From the NCBI RefSeq assembly GCF_947486615.1, contig NZ_CANKUD010000005.1, forward strand, positions 186,001 through 250,000: a stretch of 64,000 bases of DNA, given 5' to 3'. Made by a program: the position numbers and the translations under genes. Positions 25,486 through 33,979 of the stretch are shown here, in pieces (the stretch's first letter is position 1; every line of letters starts with the position of its first letter). The notes below the pieces were generated by a model. It was not told the origin of the DNA. It ran no database searches and was given only the letters and a program-made list of their open reading frames with translations. The DNA comes from an uncultured Modestobacter sp. (lineage in GTDB: Bacteria > Actinomycetota > Actinomycetes > Mycobacteriales > Geodermatophilaceae).

Positions 25486-26514
25486 ATGACCGACACGACC
25501 TCGCGCGCCGCGTCGCCGACGCTGGACGAGGTGGCCGTGCTCGCCGGCGTCTCGCGCGCCACCGTCTCCCGGGTGGTCAACGACTCGCCGAAGGTCAGCC
25601 CCGAGGCCCGCCAGGCGGTGCTGTCGGCGGTGGCACAGCTGCGCTATGTGCCCAACCGGATGGCCCGCAGCCTGGTGACCCGGCGCACCGACACGGTCGC
25701 CCTGGTGCTCAACGAGCCGAACACCCAGGTGTTCTCCGACCCGTTCTTCGCCAGCATCGTCCGTGGGGTGTCGGCGACGCTGGCCGACACCGACCTGAAC
25801 CTGGTGCTGCTCACCGCCCAGGACGAGCGGGAGCAGGAGAAGATCGGCCGGTACGCCCGTCAGGGCCACGTGGACGGCGTGATCCTGATGTCGGTGCACA
25901 GCGACGACCCGCTGCCGGACATCCTCGAGGAGGCCGGCATCCCGCTGGTGCTGTGCGGCCGGCCCTTCGACGACCGTGCGGTGGCCTACGTCGACGCCGA
26001 CAACCGCGGCGGCGCGCGGGAGGCGGCGGCCTACCTCGCGGCCTCGGGGCGCCGGCGGATCGCCACCATCACCGGCCCGCTGGACATGATCGCCGGGGTC
26101 GACCGGCTGGCCGGCTACCAGGCCGGCCTGGCGGCCGCCGGGCAGGAGGTGCGCGCCGACCTGCTCGCCGAGGGCGACTTCACCGAGGTCGGCGGCGCGC
26201 GGGCGATGGCGGCGCTGCTCGAGCGCGCGCCCGACCTGGACGCGGTGTTCGTCGCCTCGGACCCGATGGCGGTCGGTGCGCTCCGCGCGCTGCGTGAAGC
26301 CGGCCGGCGGGTGCCCGAGGACGTCGCGGTGGTCGGCTTCGACGACGCCGCGGTCGCCGAGCGCTGCGACCCGCCACTGACCACGGTCGCCCAGCCGCTC
26401 ACCGACATGACGCCGCTGCTCACCGAGCTGCTGTTGCGCCAGATCGAGGGCGTCGGCGAACAGGCGGAGTCCCGGGTCTGCCGCACCCATCTGGTCCGCC
26501 GCGCCTCTGCCTGA
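25486..26514 (+). CDS. LacI-family transcriptional regulator (CebR-like)
   Basis: 342-aa repressor. N-terminal HTH (TLDEVAVLAGVSRATVSRVVNDSPKVSPEARQAVLSAVAQLRYVPNRMARSLV, residues ~13-65) includes the YVPNxxARSL hinge helix. The remainder is a periplasmic-binding-protein-like sugar domain (VALVLNEPNTQVFSDPFFASIVRGV ... VAVVGFDDAAVAERCDPPLTTVAQP). The ATG at 25486 has TGGAG 6-10 nt upstream; the track start at 25459 lacks one. It is divergent from the sugar importer with two operators between, so it most likely represses that operon until a cello-oligosaccharide or similar beta-glucoside is present. Confidence 0.93.
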   Translation: MTDTTSRAASPTLDEVAVLAGVSRATVSRVVNDSPKVSPEARQAVLSAVAQLRYVPNRMARSLVTRRTDTVALVLNEPNTQVFSDPFFASIVRGVSATLADTDLNLVLLTAQDEREQEKIGRYARQGHVDGVILMSVHSDDPLPDILEEAGIPLVLCGRPFDDRAVAYVDADNRGGAREAAAYLAASGRRRIATITGPLDMIAGVDRLAGYQAGLAAAGQEVRADLLAEGDFTEVGGARAMAALLERAPDLDAVFVASDPMAVGALRALREAGRRVPEDVAVVGFDDAAVAERCDPPLTTVAQPLTDMTPLLTELLLRQIEGVGEQAESRVCRTHLVRRASA

Positions 26515-26564
26515 GGGTCGTTGCTCGCAGCCGCTGGCTCGGCGCGCGACCCTCCAGTGGGGTC
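26513..26564 (+). terminator. Stem-loop behind the LacI regulator; diverged repeat-family copy
   Basis: GAGGGTCG (overlapping the stop) pairs with CGACCCTC at 26547-26554. The part 26535-26564 (ggctcggcgcgcgaccctccagtggggtcg) aligns with the repeat end ggctcggggcgggcccctgcaagggggcc. A following GGGTCG allows an alternative stem. Confidence 0.5.
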
Positions 26565-26858
26565 GTCCCCCCACGTCACCCGGTTGGTCGGTGGGTGCAG
26601 TGGGCCGGGTGTGAGGTCCTCCCGGTCCGGCCGGTGACACCGCAGGGGGTCGAGCGACCGCGCCTCCGGGACATCTCGTGCCGGGCGGCGTGTACGTGGG
26701 CGGCTGTGGGACCTGCGTGGGGAGAGGCGCCGTCTCGCGGCCGAGGGGAGGGGCTTCGTGGTCGTGACGGACGAGGACTCGCGACTCGGACGCTTCGGCA
26801 GCACACCCGCTCGAGCCTGAGGTCCTTGACCGTCGACCGGATTACTGTAACGTCCCAG
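26565..26858. other. Non-coding spacer before the second LacI regulator
   Basis: No ORF with credible start, ribosome site and third-position bias is seen on either strand. It holds a TTGACC at 26826-26831 and a TACTGT at 26843-26848, too close together to form one promoter, and otherwise no structure I can assign. Confidence 0.5.
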
Positions 26859-26870
26859 TAGAACGTTCAA
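26859..26870. promoter_or_regulatory. Candidate LacI-type operator upstream of the second regulator
   Basis: TAGAACGTTCAA is a 12-bp near-perfect palindrome (one mismatched pair) with central CG and core GAACGTTC, 28 bp before the regulator ATG. It is probably an autoregulatory site and differs from the operators of the first regulator. Confidence 0.5.
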
Positions 26871-26897
26871 GTCGACGACTCCGGGGGCGGGTGCGGA

Positions 26898-27965
26898 ATG
26901 GTCCAACGACCCAGCCTGCGGGCCGTGGCGGCAGCTGCGGGGGTGTCTCCCACGACGATCTCGAACGCCTACAACCGTCCCGAGCAGCTCTCGGAGGCGC
27001 TCCGCGAGCGCATCCTCGAGCTCGCCGAGCAGATGGGCTATTCGGGACCCGACCCCAGTGCGAGCTCGTTGCGGGGTCGTCGCGCCGGCTCGATCGGCGT
27101 GCTGTTCGCCCAGGAACTGACCTATGCGTTCTCCGACCCGTACTGCGCCGAACTGCTCACCGGCGTGGCGGAGGTCGCCACGACCACCGGGACGAACGTC
27201 CTGCTGATGCCGGTGGGGCCGCACTCCGTCTCGAAGGGCCACTCGCGCGCAGAGGAGATGCGTCTGGTGCAGAACGTCCGCCGGGCGGTGCTCGACGGCG
27301 CCATCGCCGACGGTGTCGACACCGAGCACCCCGTGCTGCGCGTCCTCGCCAACCGCGGGATCCCGATCATCAGCACGGTCGACACCGGGAGCCCCTGCGT
27401 CCTGGTCGACGACCGAGGTGCCGCCGTCGAGGTCGGCCGCCATCTCCGGGAGCTGGGGCACCGGCGCTGCGCCGTGATCATCGACAGCATGGACGACGAC
27501 GAGCCCGTGGTCGGCGTGCGTGACGAGTCGCGGCTGTTCCCCTACGCCCGGCTGCGTCTGGAGGGCCTGCGCGCCGGTCTGGGACCGGGGGCGGAGGTGA
27601 CCCCGGTGTCGGCGGGGACGAACACCCTGGAGTCTGGCCGGAAGGCCGCCGCCGCCGTGCTGGCGGTCGCGGCCGCCGCAGGCGCGCAGCCCACGGTCAT
27701 CGCCGCCACCACCGACGTCCTGGCGTTGGGCGTGATCGACACGCTCCGGTCGCAGGGCCTCCAGGTCGGCGCCGAGATCTCCGTGACCGGCTTCGACGAC
27801 ATCCCGCGTGCCGAGGACGCCGGCCTCACGACCGTGCGTCAGCCCGTCCGGGAGAAGGGCCGGGTCATGGCGCGGATGCTCGTCGACCCGACGTACGGCC
27901 AGACGCGAGTCACCCTCCCCACCGAAGTCGTCATCCGGACCAGCACCGCCCCCGCCGCCAGCTAG
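26898..27965 (+). CDS. LacI-family transcriptional regulator, target unknown
   Basis: 355-aa regulator. HTH: SLRAVAAAAGVSPTTISNAYNRPEQLSEALRERILELAEQMGYSGPDPSASSLRGRRAGSIG (residues ~6-68). The hinge differs from classical LacI (PDPSASSLR in place of PNxxARSL). Effector domain: IGVLFAQELTYAFSDPYCAELLTGVAEV ... ISVTGFDDIPRAEDAGLTTVRQPVREKG. The ATG at 26898 fits the HTH start; only weak purines precede it. No sugar operon is adjacent. It may control itself and the FMN reductase that begins 33 bp downstream. Confidence 0.88.
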   Translation: MVQRPSLRAVAAAAGVSPTTISNAYNRPEQLSEALRERILELAEQMGYSGPDPSASSLRGRRAGSIGVLFAQELTYAFSDPYCAELLTGVAEVATTTGTNVLLMPVGPHSVSKGHSRAEEMRLVQNVRRAVLDGAIADGVDTEHPVLRVLANRGIPIISTVDTGSPCVLVDDRGAAVEVGRHLRELGHRRCAVIIDSMDDDEPVVGVRDESRLFPYARLRLEGLRAGLGPGAEVTPVSAGTNTLESGRKAAAAVLAVAAAAGAQPTVIAATTDVLALGVIDTLRSQGLQVGAEISVTGFDDIPRAEDAGLTTVRQPVREKGRVMARMLVDPTYGQTRVTLPTEVVIRTSTAPAAS

Positions 27966-27998
27966 CGCCGGGTCACCACGAGCGCAGGGACATCGACC

Positions 27999-28568
27999 AT
28001 GCACGCTGCAGCAACCGACATCCGGCTCGGCCTCATCATCGGGAGCGTCCGCGCCGAGAGGTTCGGGCCCGTCGTCGCCGCCTGGGTGCAGCAGCGCATC
28101 GAGGCGCACGGCGGCATCGACCTGGACGTGATCGACCTGGCCGACTTCTCGATCCCGGTCGGGCTCGACGGCTCGGGTGACACCGGACGGTTGTGCGCCC
28201 GCATCGCCGCGGCGGACGCCTTCGTGGTCGTCACGCCCGAGTACAACCACGGCTACCCCGGGTATCTCAAGATCGCCATCGACGCCGTGGTGGACGAGTG
28301 GCAGGCGAAGCCGCTGGGATTCGTGTCCTACGGCGGGCTCGCAGGCGGTTCCCGGTCGGTGGAGCAGCTGCGACCGGTCTTCGCCGAGCTCCAGGTCGTC
28401 ACGGTCCGGGACGCCGTGGCCTTCCCCGGCGTCTGGGAGCGCTTCGACGACGCCGGCCGCCTGCCCGACCCCGAACGGCATGAGCGGGCTGCCGCGTCGA
28501 TGCTCGACCAGGTCCTGTGGTGGGCCGAGGCGTTGCGCGCGGCTCGGCGCTCGGTCGTCGCTGCCTGA
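27999..28568 (+). CDS. NADPH-dependent FMN reductase (flavodoxin-like)
   Basis: 189-aa flavoprotein of the NADPH-dependent FMN reductase family. The phosphate-binding loop is IIGSVRAERFGPVVAAWV (~residues 14-31), with VVVTPEYNHGYPGYLKIAIDAV (~75-96) and GFVSYGGLAGGSRSVEQLRPVFAEL (~107-131), all classic for the family. It would reduce FMN, quinones or xenobiotics in the cytosol. It sits 33 bp after the LacI gene and 69 bp before an MFS exporter, so the three may form a stress/export unit; that link is inferred. Confidence 0.88.
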   Translation: MHAAATDIRLGLIIGSVRAERFGPVVAAWVQQRIEAHGGIDLDVIDLADFSIPVGLDGSGDTGRLCARIAAADAFVVVTPEYNHGYPGYLKIAIDAVVDEWQAKPLGFVSYGGLAGGSRSVEQLRPVFAELQVVTVRDAVAFPGVWERFDDAGRLPDPERHERAAASMLDQVLWWAEALRAARRSVVAA

Positions 28569-28637
28569 GCGCTGGCGCCCCCCGGCGCCGAGTGCGTCGT
28601 GCCCCATGACCCTCGCACCCGGCGAAGGAGCCCCGTC

Positions 28638-29909
28638 ATGACCAGCCCGCCGCCCGTCGTCCGGTCGCCCGGAGCCATGCCCCCGCTCGTGTCCCGACGG
28701 CGCGCAGATTTGGCCCTGGCCGCCCTGGCCGCCGGCGCGTTCTGCTTCGTCACGACCGAGACCCTGCCCAGCGGCATGCTCACCCTCATCGCGGAGGGAC
28801 TGGGCGAGTCGGTCTCCACGACGGGACAGCTGGTGACCGCCTACGCGGTCGTCGTCGTGGTCTTCTCCCTGCCGCTGACCCGCCTCACGATGCGGACGCC
28901 CCGCCGCGGCCTGCTGACCGCCACGCTCGCCGTCTTCAGCGCGGCCACACTGCTGGCCGCGTTCGCCCCGACCTTCGAGGTGCTGGTCGCTGCCCGGGTC
29001 CTCTCGGGCCTGACCCACGCGCTCTTCTGGTCGGTGGCGGCAGCCGCGGCCACGGGGCTGTTCCCACCAGAGATCCGTGGGCGGATGGTGGCGAGGCTGT
29101 CGATCGGCAGTTCGCTCGGCCCTGTGCTGGGGGTCCCGCTCGGTACCTGGATCGGTCAGCATGCCGACTGGCGCGTGGCCTTCGCCGTCCTGGGTGGTCT
29201 GAGCATCGCGGTCGCCGTCACCGTGTTCGCCCTGCTCCCGTCCCACGCGCCCGAGGACGGCGGGGCGGCCCGTGGGACCGCCCCGAGCCTGCCGCGGTTC
29301 GTCTTCCTGCTGGCCACCACCTGCGCCGCGGTGGCGGGGGGCATGGCCGTGCTGACCTACATCGCGCCGTACGTGCTCGACCACGCCCGGATGTCCGAGT
29401 CCAGCCTCGGCCTGGTGTTGGCGGTCTCCGGAGCGGCCGGTGTGGTCGGCACCTGGGTGGTCGGCACGTTCCTCGACAGCCGCTCCAGGCAGTGCCTCAC
29501 CCTGGCCCTGGTCGGCCTCGGACTCGCGCAGGTGGGCCTGTGGGCGCTCGGTGGCTCAGCCGTCCTGGTCGTGGCGTCCATCGCGTTGACCGGCGGCTGC
29601 TTCGGGGCGCTGAACGCCACTCTCGTCCACGGTGGGCTCCAGGTCGCGCCGGGCAACACGGACCTGGCGATGGCCGGGATCAGCATGGCCTTCAACGTCG
29701 GGATCGCCGTCGGCGCCTTCTCCGGTGGCCGGGTGATCGACGGGTGGAGCGTCCAGAGCGTGCCCCTGCTGGGTGCCGCCTTCACCGTCGTGGCTCTGGC
29801 CCTGGTCCTCTTCGAGCCCCGGCCCGCGCTGAGGCGTCGGGGCACCACCGCGGCGGCCGATGCGGTTCGGGCCACCGGGGGTGGTCATCGTGCGCCGATC
29901 GACAGCTGA
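28638..29909 (+). CDS. MFS transporter, DHA1 (AraJ-like) family
   Basis: 423-aa, 12 predicted helices, similar to sugar/drug efflux permeases of the AraJ/SotB group: FCFVTTETLPSGMLTLIAEGLGESVSTTGQLVTAYAVVVVVFSLPLTRL at the N-terminus (~residues 36-84), the helix 4-5 region SGLTHALFWSVAAAAATGLFPPEIRGRMVA and PLGTWIGQHADWRVAFAVLGGL. ATG at 28638 with GAAGGAG 8 nt upstream; the track start at 28599 lacks one. The last ~25 residues are a charged cytosolic tail. Confidence 0.88.
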   Translation: MTSPPPVVRSPGAMPPLVSRRRADLALAALAAGAFCFVTTETLPSGMLTLIAEGLGESVSTTGQLVTAYAVVVVVFSLPLTRLTMRTPRRGLLTATLAVFSAATLLAAFAPTFEVLVAARVLSGLTHALFWSVAAAAATGLFPPEIRGRMVARLSIGSSLGPVLGVPLGTWIGQHADWRVAFAVLGGLSIAVAVTVFALLPSHAPEDGGAARGTAPSLPRFVFLLATTCAAVAGGMAVLTYIAPYVLDHARMSESSLGLVLAVSGAAGVVGTWVVGTFLDSRSRQCLTLALVGLGLAQVGLWALGGSAVLVVASIALTGGCFGALNATLVHGGLQVAPGNTDLAMAGISMAFNVGIAVGAFSGGRVIDGWSVQSVPLLGAAFTVVALALVLFEPRPALRRRGTTAAADAVRATGGGHRAPIDS

Positions 29910-29989
29910 CCCAGGAGTGCGTCACGACGTGGGGGCCCGAAGAGATCGACCTCACGCCCAGGTCGCACCGCGACGGCGCACCGGTCCTC

Positions 29990-30161
29990 CTCGATCGGGA
30001 GGCCCGGGCGCTGCACCTGCCGCATCCCACCCGGCCGAGCAACGCATCATCGGCTGCTCACCCAGGCCCACCCCGTCGCCGAGCGGGTGCTCGGTCCTCC
30101 CGTGAGGACCACGATCGTGCTGGAGCTGCTCTCCCGCTTCGGCGGCTCCGCCAGCGGGTGA
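29990..30161 (+). pseudogene. Possible remnant of a MarR-type regulator C-terminus
   Basis: Between the two MFS genes a coding-like frame ends in PGRATHHRLLTQAHPVAERVLGPPVRTTIVLELLSRFGGSASG and TGA at 30159-30161. Its G/C third positions and its pattern (G-R-A..H..L...H.VAERVL..L) resemble the last helices of MarR regulators, which often accompany MFS exporters. The upstream half is missing or in other frames. The identification is weak. Confidence 0.3.
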
Positions 30162-30181
30162 CGTCCGGGCGCTCTGCAACG

Positions 30182-31469
30182 TCAGTGCACGGAATCCGGC
30201 GAGTCGCCCACCCGGTCGGGCAGCACCACCCCGGCCGGCGGGCCCGGCGAGCGGGGCCCCCGGCCGACGGCGGCCAGTGCCGCCGCCAGGACCAGAGCAC
30301 CCACGGCGAAGGAGACCGCGACCCCGCCGACGTCGAGGATGAGCCCGGTCAGGGCCGTGCCCGCGGCCATGCCCGCCATCGTCGCGCTGCCGACTGAGCG
30401 ACTGCCCCTCGCTCAGTCGTCCGGGCGGGACCGACAGGTCCACCACGTTCGCGATGGTGATCATCACCGGGGCGATGGTCAGACCGCACACGAACAAGCA
30501 CGGGAGCAGGACCCAGAGCCACACGCCCTCGACCGCCGTCAGCAGGGCGACCACGGCCAGGGTCGCCGCGAAGCACCCCAGCAACACGCGCAACAGCGCG
30601 TGCTGGGTCCGCCGGCTGCCCCGGGACCCGAAGACCAGACCACCGACCACGCTCCCGCCAGCAGTCGCGGCGAACAGCAGGCCGACCTGTTGCTGGTCGC
30701 CGAGCACGAGGCCGGCCGCGCCGGCCATCGCGGTGTCCATCACGCCGAAGGTGATCGCGACCGCGGCGCTCACCCCGATGATCCGGCCGGCCTGACCCCG
30801 CAGCACCGACAGCCGCCGGCCGTGGGAGTCGGAGACCTCCTGCGGGACCCGCTCCGTCGGCGGCATCGCCAGGGCGAAGGCCACCGAGCCGGCCACCAGC
30901 ACGGCAGCTGCGCCCAGGAGGACCTCCTGCTGCCCGAAGCCCAGCAGGAGGGACAGGCACAGCGGGCCGACGACGTACACCGCCTCCACCGACACCGAGT
31001 CCAGCGCGTAGCCGGCCTGGCGGCGCGTCGAGTCGGCGAAGAGGCTGCGCAGGCCCACCCGCAGCGCCGGGCCGATCGGCGGCTGGGCCGCGCCGGCCAG
31101 AGCGGCCAGGGCGACCAGCTCGGCAGTGGGCGCGGAGGCGACGACCGCGGCCAGGGCCACCAGCAGACCGCCGGAGACCAGCGCCGGCAGCGGGATCACC
31201 CGTCGCGGACCGTGCCGGTCCAGCAGGCGGCCCAACCACGGGGCGGCGATCGCCGCGCCCACGGCGAAGGCAGCCGTGACCAGCCCGGCCTGGGCGTACG
31301 ACCCGCGGAGGGCCGCGACGATGAGCACGAGACCGATGGGCACCATCGCGCCGGGCAAGCGGGCGATGAACGCCGAGGAGATCAGTGCGCCGGACCGGGG
31401 CGACAGGAGCAGCTGGCCGTAGACCCGGAGTCCGCTTCCCGCGGGGGCGGCAGGCCCGGCGTCACTCAC
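30182..31469 (-). pseudogene. Frameshifted MFS transporter
   Basis: From the GTG at 31469 the frame encodes an MFS protein (ISSAFIARLPGAMVPIGLVLIVAALRGSYAQAGLVTAAFAVGAAIAAPWLGRLLDRHGPRRV...) up to VPPGRLSEGQSL. It then shifts; the natural continuation ATMAGMAAGTALTGLILDVGGVAVSFAVGALVLAAALAAVGRG is in another frame and ends at 30182. The break lies at ~30390-30410, inside an 11-bp hairpin (CGACTGAGCGA/TCGCTCAGTCG). A one-base change (about AGTC in place of GTC) would restore a normal ~420-aa protein. The unshifted ORF runs on to 29952 as nonsense. A true pseudogene or a sequencing error at the hairpin are both possible. Confidence 0.75.
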
Positions 31470-31947
31470 GCCCGGCTCCTCGGTGCGGACGCCGAGCGGC
31501 TCCGTCCTGTCCCGACCGCCGCCCGGTGAGCTCGGTCAGCACGAGGGCCGCCGCGGTCAGGTGCACCCCGGCTGCGGAGAGCTGCTGGGACTCGGCCATC
31601 TCCCACCCGCGGGTGGTCATCCGGACAGCCCGGAACTGGGCGTCGCGCCATCGCGGTGCTGCCGGTCGCCGACCGGCGGACATGACGTCCCCATGGGCGA
31701 GCAGGCCGCGTTCCCGGTACTGCACGGCGGCGCGGCCGCTCCTGCGCCCTGGGCCCGGACTCCCGCTCGGCCAGCCGACCGGGTGGGAGCGCACACCCTT
31801 CGCAGGGGCATCGGCCAGCACAGGCTGCCCCGGGGCCGGGCTCGTCGGCCCGATGCGCGCCTGCAGCCAGTCGATGATCATCCGAGAGGCCCTCTGCTCG
31901 GATGAGACCGCGGACCAGGTCCACGGGGCTCGCAGCCGGATGCGCAC
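31462..31947 (-). CDS. Hypothetical protein (161 aa)
   Basis: Not recognised. Codons show strong G/C third-position bias on this strand, unlike a chance ORF, and the stop overlaps the MFS start by 8 bp, as in an operon. It begins with GTG and has no clear ribosome site. The N-terminal part contains WSAVSSEQRASRMIIDWLQARIG; the C-terminal part is MTTRGWEMAESQQLSAAGVHLTAAALVLTELTG, possibly amphipathic. No signal peptide or strong membrane helix. The in-frame upstream sequence (RWEAGAVRELVRIR) also looks coding, so the true start may be earlier or the gene may be a truncated remnant. Confidence 0.35.
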   Translation of the reverse strand: MRIRLRAPWTWSAVSSEQRASRMIIDWLQARIGPTSPAPGQPVLADAPAKGVRSHPVGWPSGSPGPGRRSGRAAVQYRERGLLAHGDVMSAGRRPAAPRWRDAQFRAVRMTTRGWEMAESQQLSAAGVHLTAAALVLTELTGRRSGQDGAARRPHRGAGRE

Positions 31948-32030
31948 GAGCTCCCGGACGGCTCCGGCCTCCCAGCGGCTCCTCCGGGACCGCTCGCCGA
32001 GCCCGGGCCCCTCGCGCGTGGACCAGCTCC

Positions 32031-32249
32031 TCAGGTGACTGGGATGGCGAACGTGACCGGGGAGGCGAACGTCGTGAAGCAGCCGCCGGCGCGGTGCTGT
32101 CGACGCTCGCGGCCCGACGTGACGAAGTACACACTGAGCCAGGAACTGCCGTCAAGGCAGTTCCTGGATGCCAGGGCGTCGCCGCTGCCCTCGGTCAGCT
32201 CGACACGGGCGCCCGCCCACCCGGAGGCGTCGAAACGCGGGGGACACAC
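32031..32249 (-). CDS. Small hypothetical ORF or coding remnant (72 aa)
   Basis: Not recognised. GTG start, reads ARVELTEGSGDALASRNCLDGSSWLSVYFVTSG ... GGCFTTFASPVTFAIPVT with G/C-rich third positions. A 12-bp hairpin (32139-32167) lies within it and may belong to the DNA rather than the protein. It could be the C-terminal piece of a lost gene. It ends 84 bp before the 161-aa ORF on the same strand. Confidence 0.25.
   Translation of the reverse strand: MCPPRFDASGWAGARVELTEGSGDALASRNCLDGSSWLSVYFVTSGRERRQHRAGGCFTTFASPVTFAIPVT
32139..32167. repeat. 12-bp inverted repeat
   Basis: CCAGGAACTGCC-gtcaa-GGCAGTTCCTGG, perfect stem, about 100 bp upstream of the ATP-grasp gene. Terminator for upstream transcripts or simply a local palindrome. 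Confidence 0.55.
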
Positions 32250-32257
32250 GGCCTGTC

Positions 32258-32263
32258 TAGGTT
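32258..32263 (+). promoter_or_regulatory. Candidate -10 box for leaderless ATP-grasp operon mRNA
   Basis: TAGGTT ends 6 nt before the ATG at 32270, with no Shine-Dalgarno between. Same spacing as several other starts in this window. Confidence 0.4.
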
Positions 32264-32269
32264 CGTCGC

Positions 32270-33979
32270 ATGGCGGACCTCTTCGACGGCTACCCGCTCG
32301 GGCAGACCTGGGACGAGATGTTCGCCGGGCCCGGCCGACCCCGCCCGCCCTACACCGGCCTGTTCAGCTCGCTGCAGCGCATGTCGGGGGAGGAGCTGGC
32401 CGCCCGCGCCGACGTCCTCTCCCAGACCTACCGCGACGCGGGGGTGACGTTCGCCCACGCCGGTGAGGAGCAGCCCTTCCCGCTGGACATCGTGCCGCGG
32501 GTGATCGGGCACGAGGAGTGGGCGGTGGTCGAGCGCGGCGTCGGCCAGCGGGTCCGGGCGCTGGAGGCCTTCCTCGCCGACGTCTACGGCGCGGGTCAGG
32601 TGTTCGCCGACCGGGTCGTGCCGCGCAGCGTGGTCACCACCAGCGCGCACTTCCACCGCGCGGCGCACGGGCTGGTGCCGCCCAACGGCGTCCGGGTGCA
32701 CGTCAGCGGCATCGACCTGGTGCGCGACGAGGCCGGCGACTTCCGGGTGCTGGAGGACAACCTCCGCTCGCCGTCCGGCGTGAGCTACGTGATCACCAAC
32801 CGGGCGGCGATGAGCCAGGTGCTGCCGGAGCTGTTCGGCGACCACCGGGTCCAGCCGGTCGCCGACTACCCGGCCCGGCTGCTGGCCGCGCTCAAGGCCT
32901 CCGCCCCGGCCGGGGTCGCCGACCCGACCGTCGTCCTGCTCACCCCGGGCGTCTACAACTCCGCCTACTTCGAGCACGCCCTGCTCGCCCGCCAGATGGG
33001 CGTCGAGCTGGTGGAGGGTCGCGACCTGGTCTGCTCCGGTGGCCAGCTGAGCATGCGGACGACGGACGGGCAGCAGCGCGTCGACGTCATCTACCGCCGG
33101 ATCGACGACGAGTTCCTCGACCCGGTGCACTTCCGGTCGGACTCGGTGATCGGCTGCGCCGGCGTGCTGAACGCCGCGCGGGCCGGGCGGGTGACAATCG
33201 CCAACGCGGTGGGCAACGGCGTCGCCGACGACAAGCTGCTCTACACCTGGGTGCCCGACCTGATCCGCTACTACCTGGGCGAGGAGCCCGTCCTGCAGAA
33301 CGCCGAGACCCACCGGCTCGACGAGCCCGACATCGTCGAGTGGGTGCTCTCCTCGCTGGACCAGCTGGTGCTCAAGCCGGTCGACGGCTCCGGCGGCAAG
33401 GGCATCGTGATCGGACCCCGGGCCGACGAGCGGACGCTGGAGGAGCTGGCGGTCAAGGTGCGCGCCAGCCCGCGGGACTGGATCGCGCAGAAGCCGATCG
33501 GGCTGTCGACGTCCCCGACGCTGATCAACGGCCGGATCGCCCCGCGGCACGTCGACCTGCGCCCGTTCGCCGTCAACGACGGGGACGACGTGTGGGTGCT
33601 CCCCGGTGGGCTGACCCGGGTCGCGCTGCCCGAGGGGGAGCTGGTGGTCAACTCCAGCCAGGGCGGCGGCTCCAAGGACACCTGGGTGATCACCCCGCCG
33701 CGGCCCGCCGCCGAGCCGGCGCCCGAGCACGACGTCACCCGGATCGAGTTCACCACCGCCGACCTGCCGGCCGAACCGCCGGCCCAGGACCCGGGCCCAC
33801 CGAACGACAACGCCGTCGCCCAGTCCCAGCAACAGCAGCAGTCGGCCTCGGTGCAGGGGCCCGGTGCGAGCTCGCGAGGGCCGGGGGGCAGCGAGGTCCT
33901 TCGGCTCACCCCTCGCAAGCTCGGGGCGAGCCTCTGGACGGGGCCGACGGACGTCGACGGCGGAGGTGCGCGGTGCTGA
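32270..33979 (+). CDS. Circularly permuted ATP-grasp protein (DUF404/DUF407 type)
   Basis: 569-aa member of the circularly permuted ATP-grasp type 2 family, which by genome context is thought to make or ligate peptides. Conserved blocks: YDEM-like opening QTWDEMFAGPGRPRPPYTGLFSSL (~residues 12-35), FPLDIVPRVIGHEEWAVVERGVGQRVRALEAFLADVYG (~69-106), VLEDNLRSPSGVSYVITNR (~159-177), RRIDDEFLDP, the ATP-grasp loop LKPVDGSGGKGIVIGP (~370-385) and HVDLRPFAVND. The last ~90 residues are non-conserved and Pro/Gln-rich; the final stretch is encoded by a copy of the intergenic stem-loop repeat. The alpha-E gene overlaps its stop. Confidence 0.92.
   Translation: MADLFDGYPLGQTWDEMFAGPGRPRPPYTGLFSSLQRMSGEELAARADVLSQTYRDAGVTFAHAGEEQPFPLDIVPRVIGHEEWAVVERGVGQRVRALEAFLADVYGAGQVFADRVVPRSVVTTSAHFHRAAHGLVPPNGVRVHVSGIDLVRDEAGDFRVLEDNLRSPSGVSYVITNRAAMSQVLPELFGDHRVQPVADYPARLLAALKASAPAGVADPTVVLLTPGVYNSAYFEHALLARQMGVELVEGRDLVCSGGQLSMRTTDGQQRVDVIYRRIDDEFLDPVHFRSDSVIGCAGVLNAARAGRVTIANAVGNGVADDKLLYTWVPDLIRYYLGEEPVLQNAETHRLDEPDIVEWVLSSLDQLVLKPVDGSGGKGIVIGPRADERTLEELAVKVRASPRDWIAQKPIGLSTSPTLINGRIAPRHVDLRPFAVNDGDDVWVLPGGLTRVALPEGELVVNSSQGGGSKDTWVITPPRPAAEPAPEHDVTRIEFTTADLPAEPPAQDPGPPNDNAVAQSQQQQQSASVQGPGASSRGPGGSEVLRLTPRKLGASLWTGPTDVDGGGARC
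33905..33945 (+). repeat. Copy of the 3'-end stem-loop repeat inside the ATP-grasp gene
   Basis: ctcacccctcgcaagctcggggcgagcctctggacggggcc aligns base for base with cccacccctcccgggctcggggcgggcccctgcaagggggcc (17434-17475), roughly three quarters identical. It encodes part of the non-conserved C-terminus (LTPRKLGASLWTGP) and has the gene's orientation. Confidence 0.55.

Noticed and set aside
26115-29384. 1089-aa minus-strand ORF
   Set aside because: Antisense frame of the LacI, FMN reductase and MFS genes; repetitive Gly/Arg/His composition, no domain, no ribosome site.
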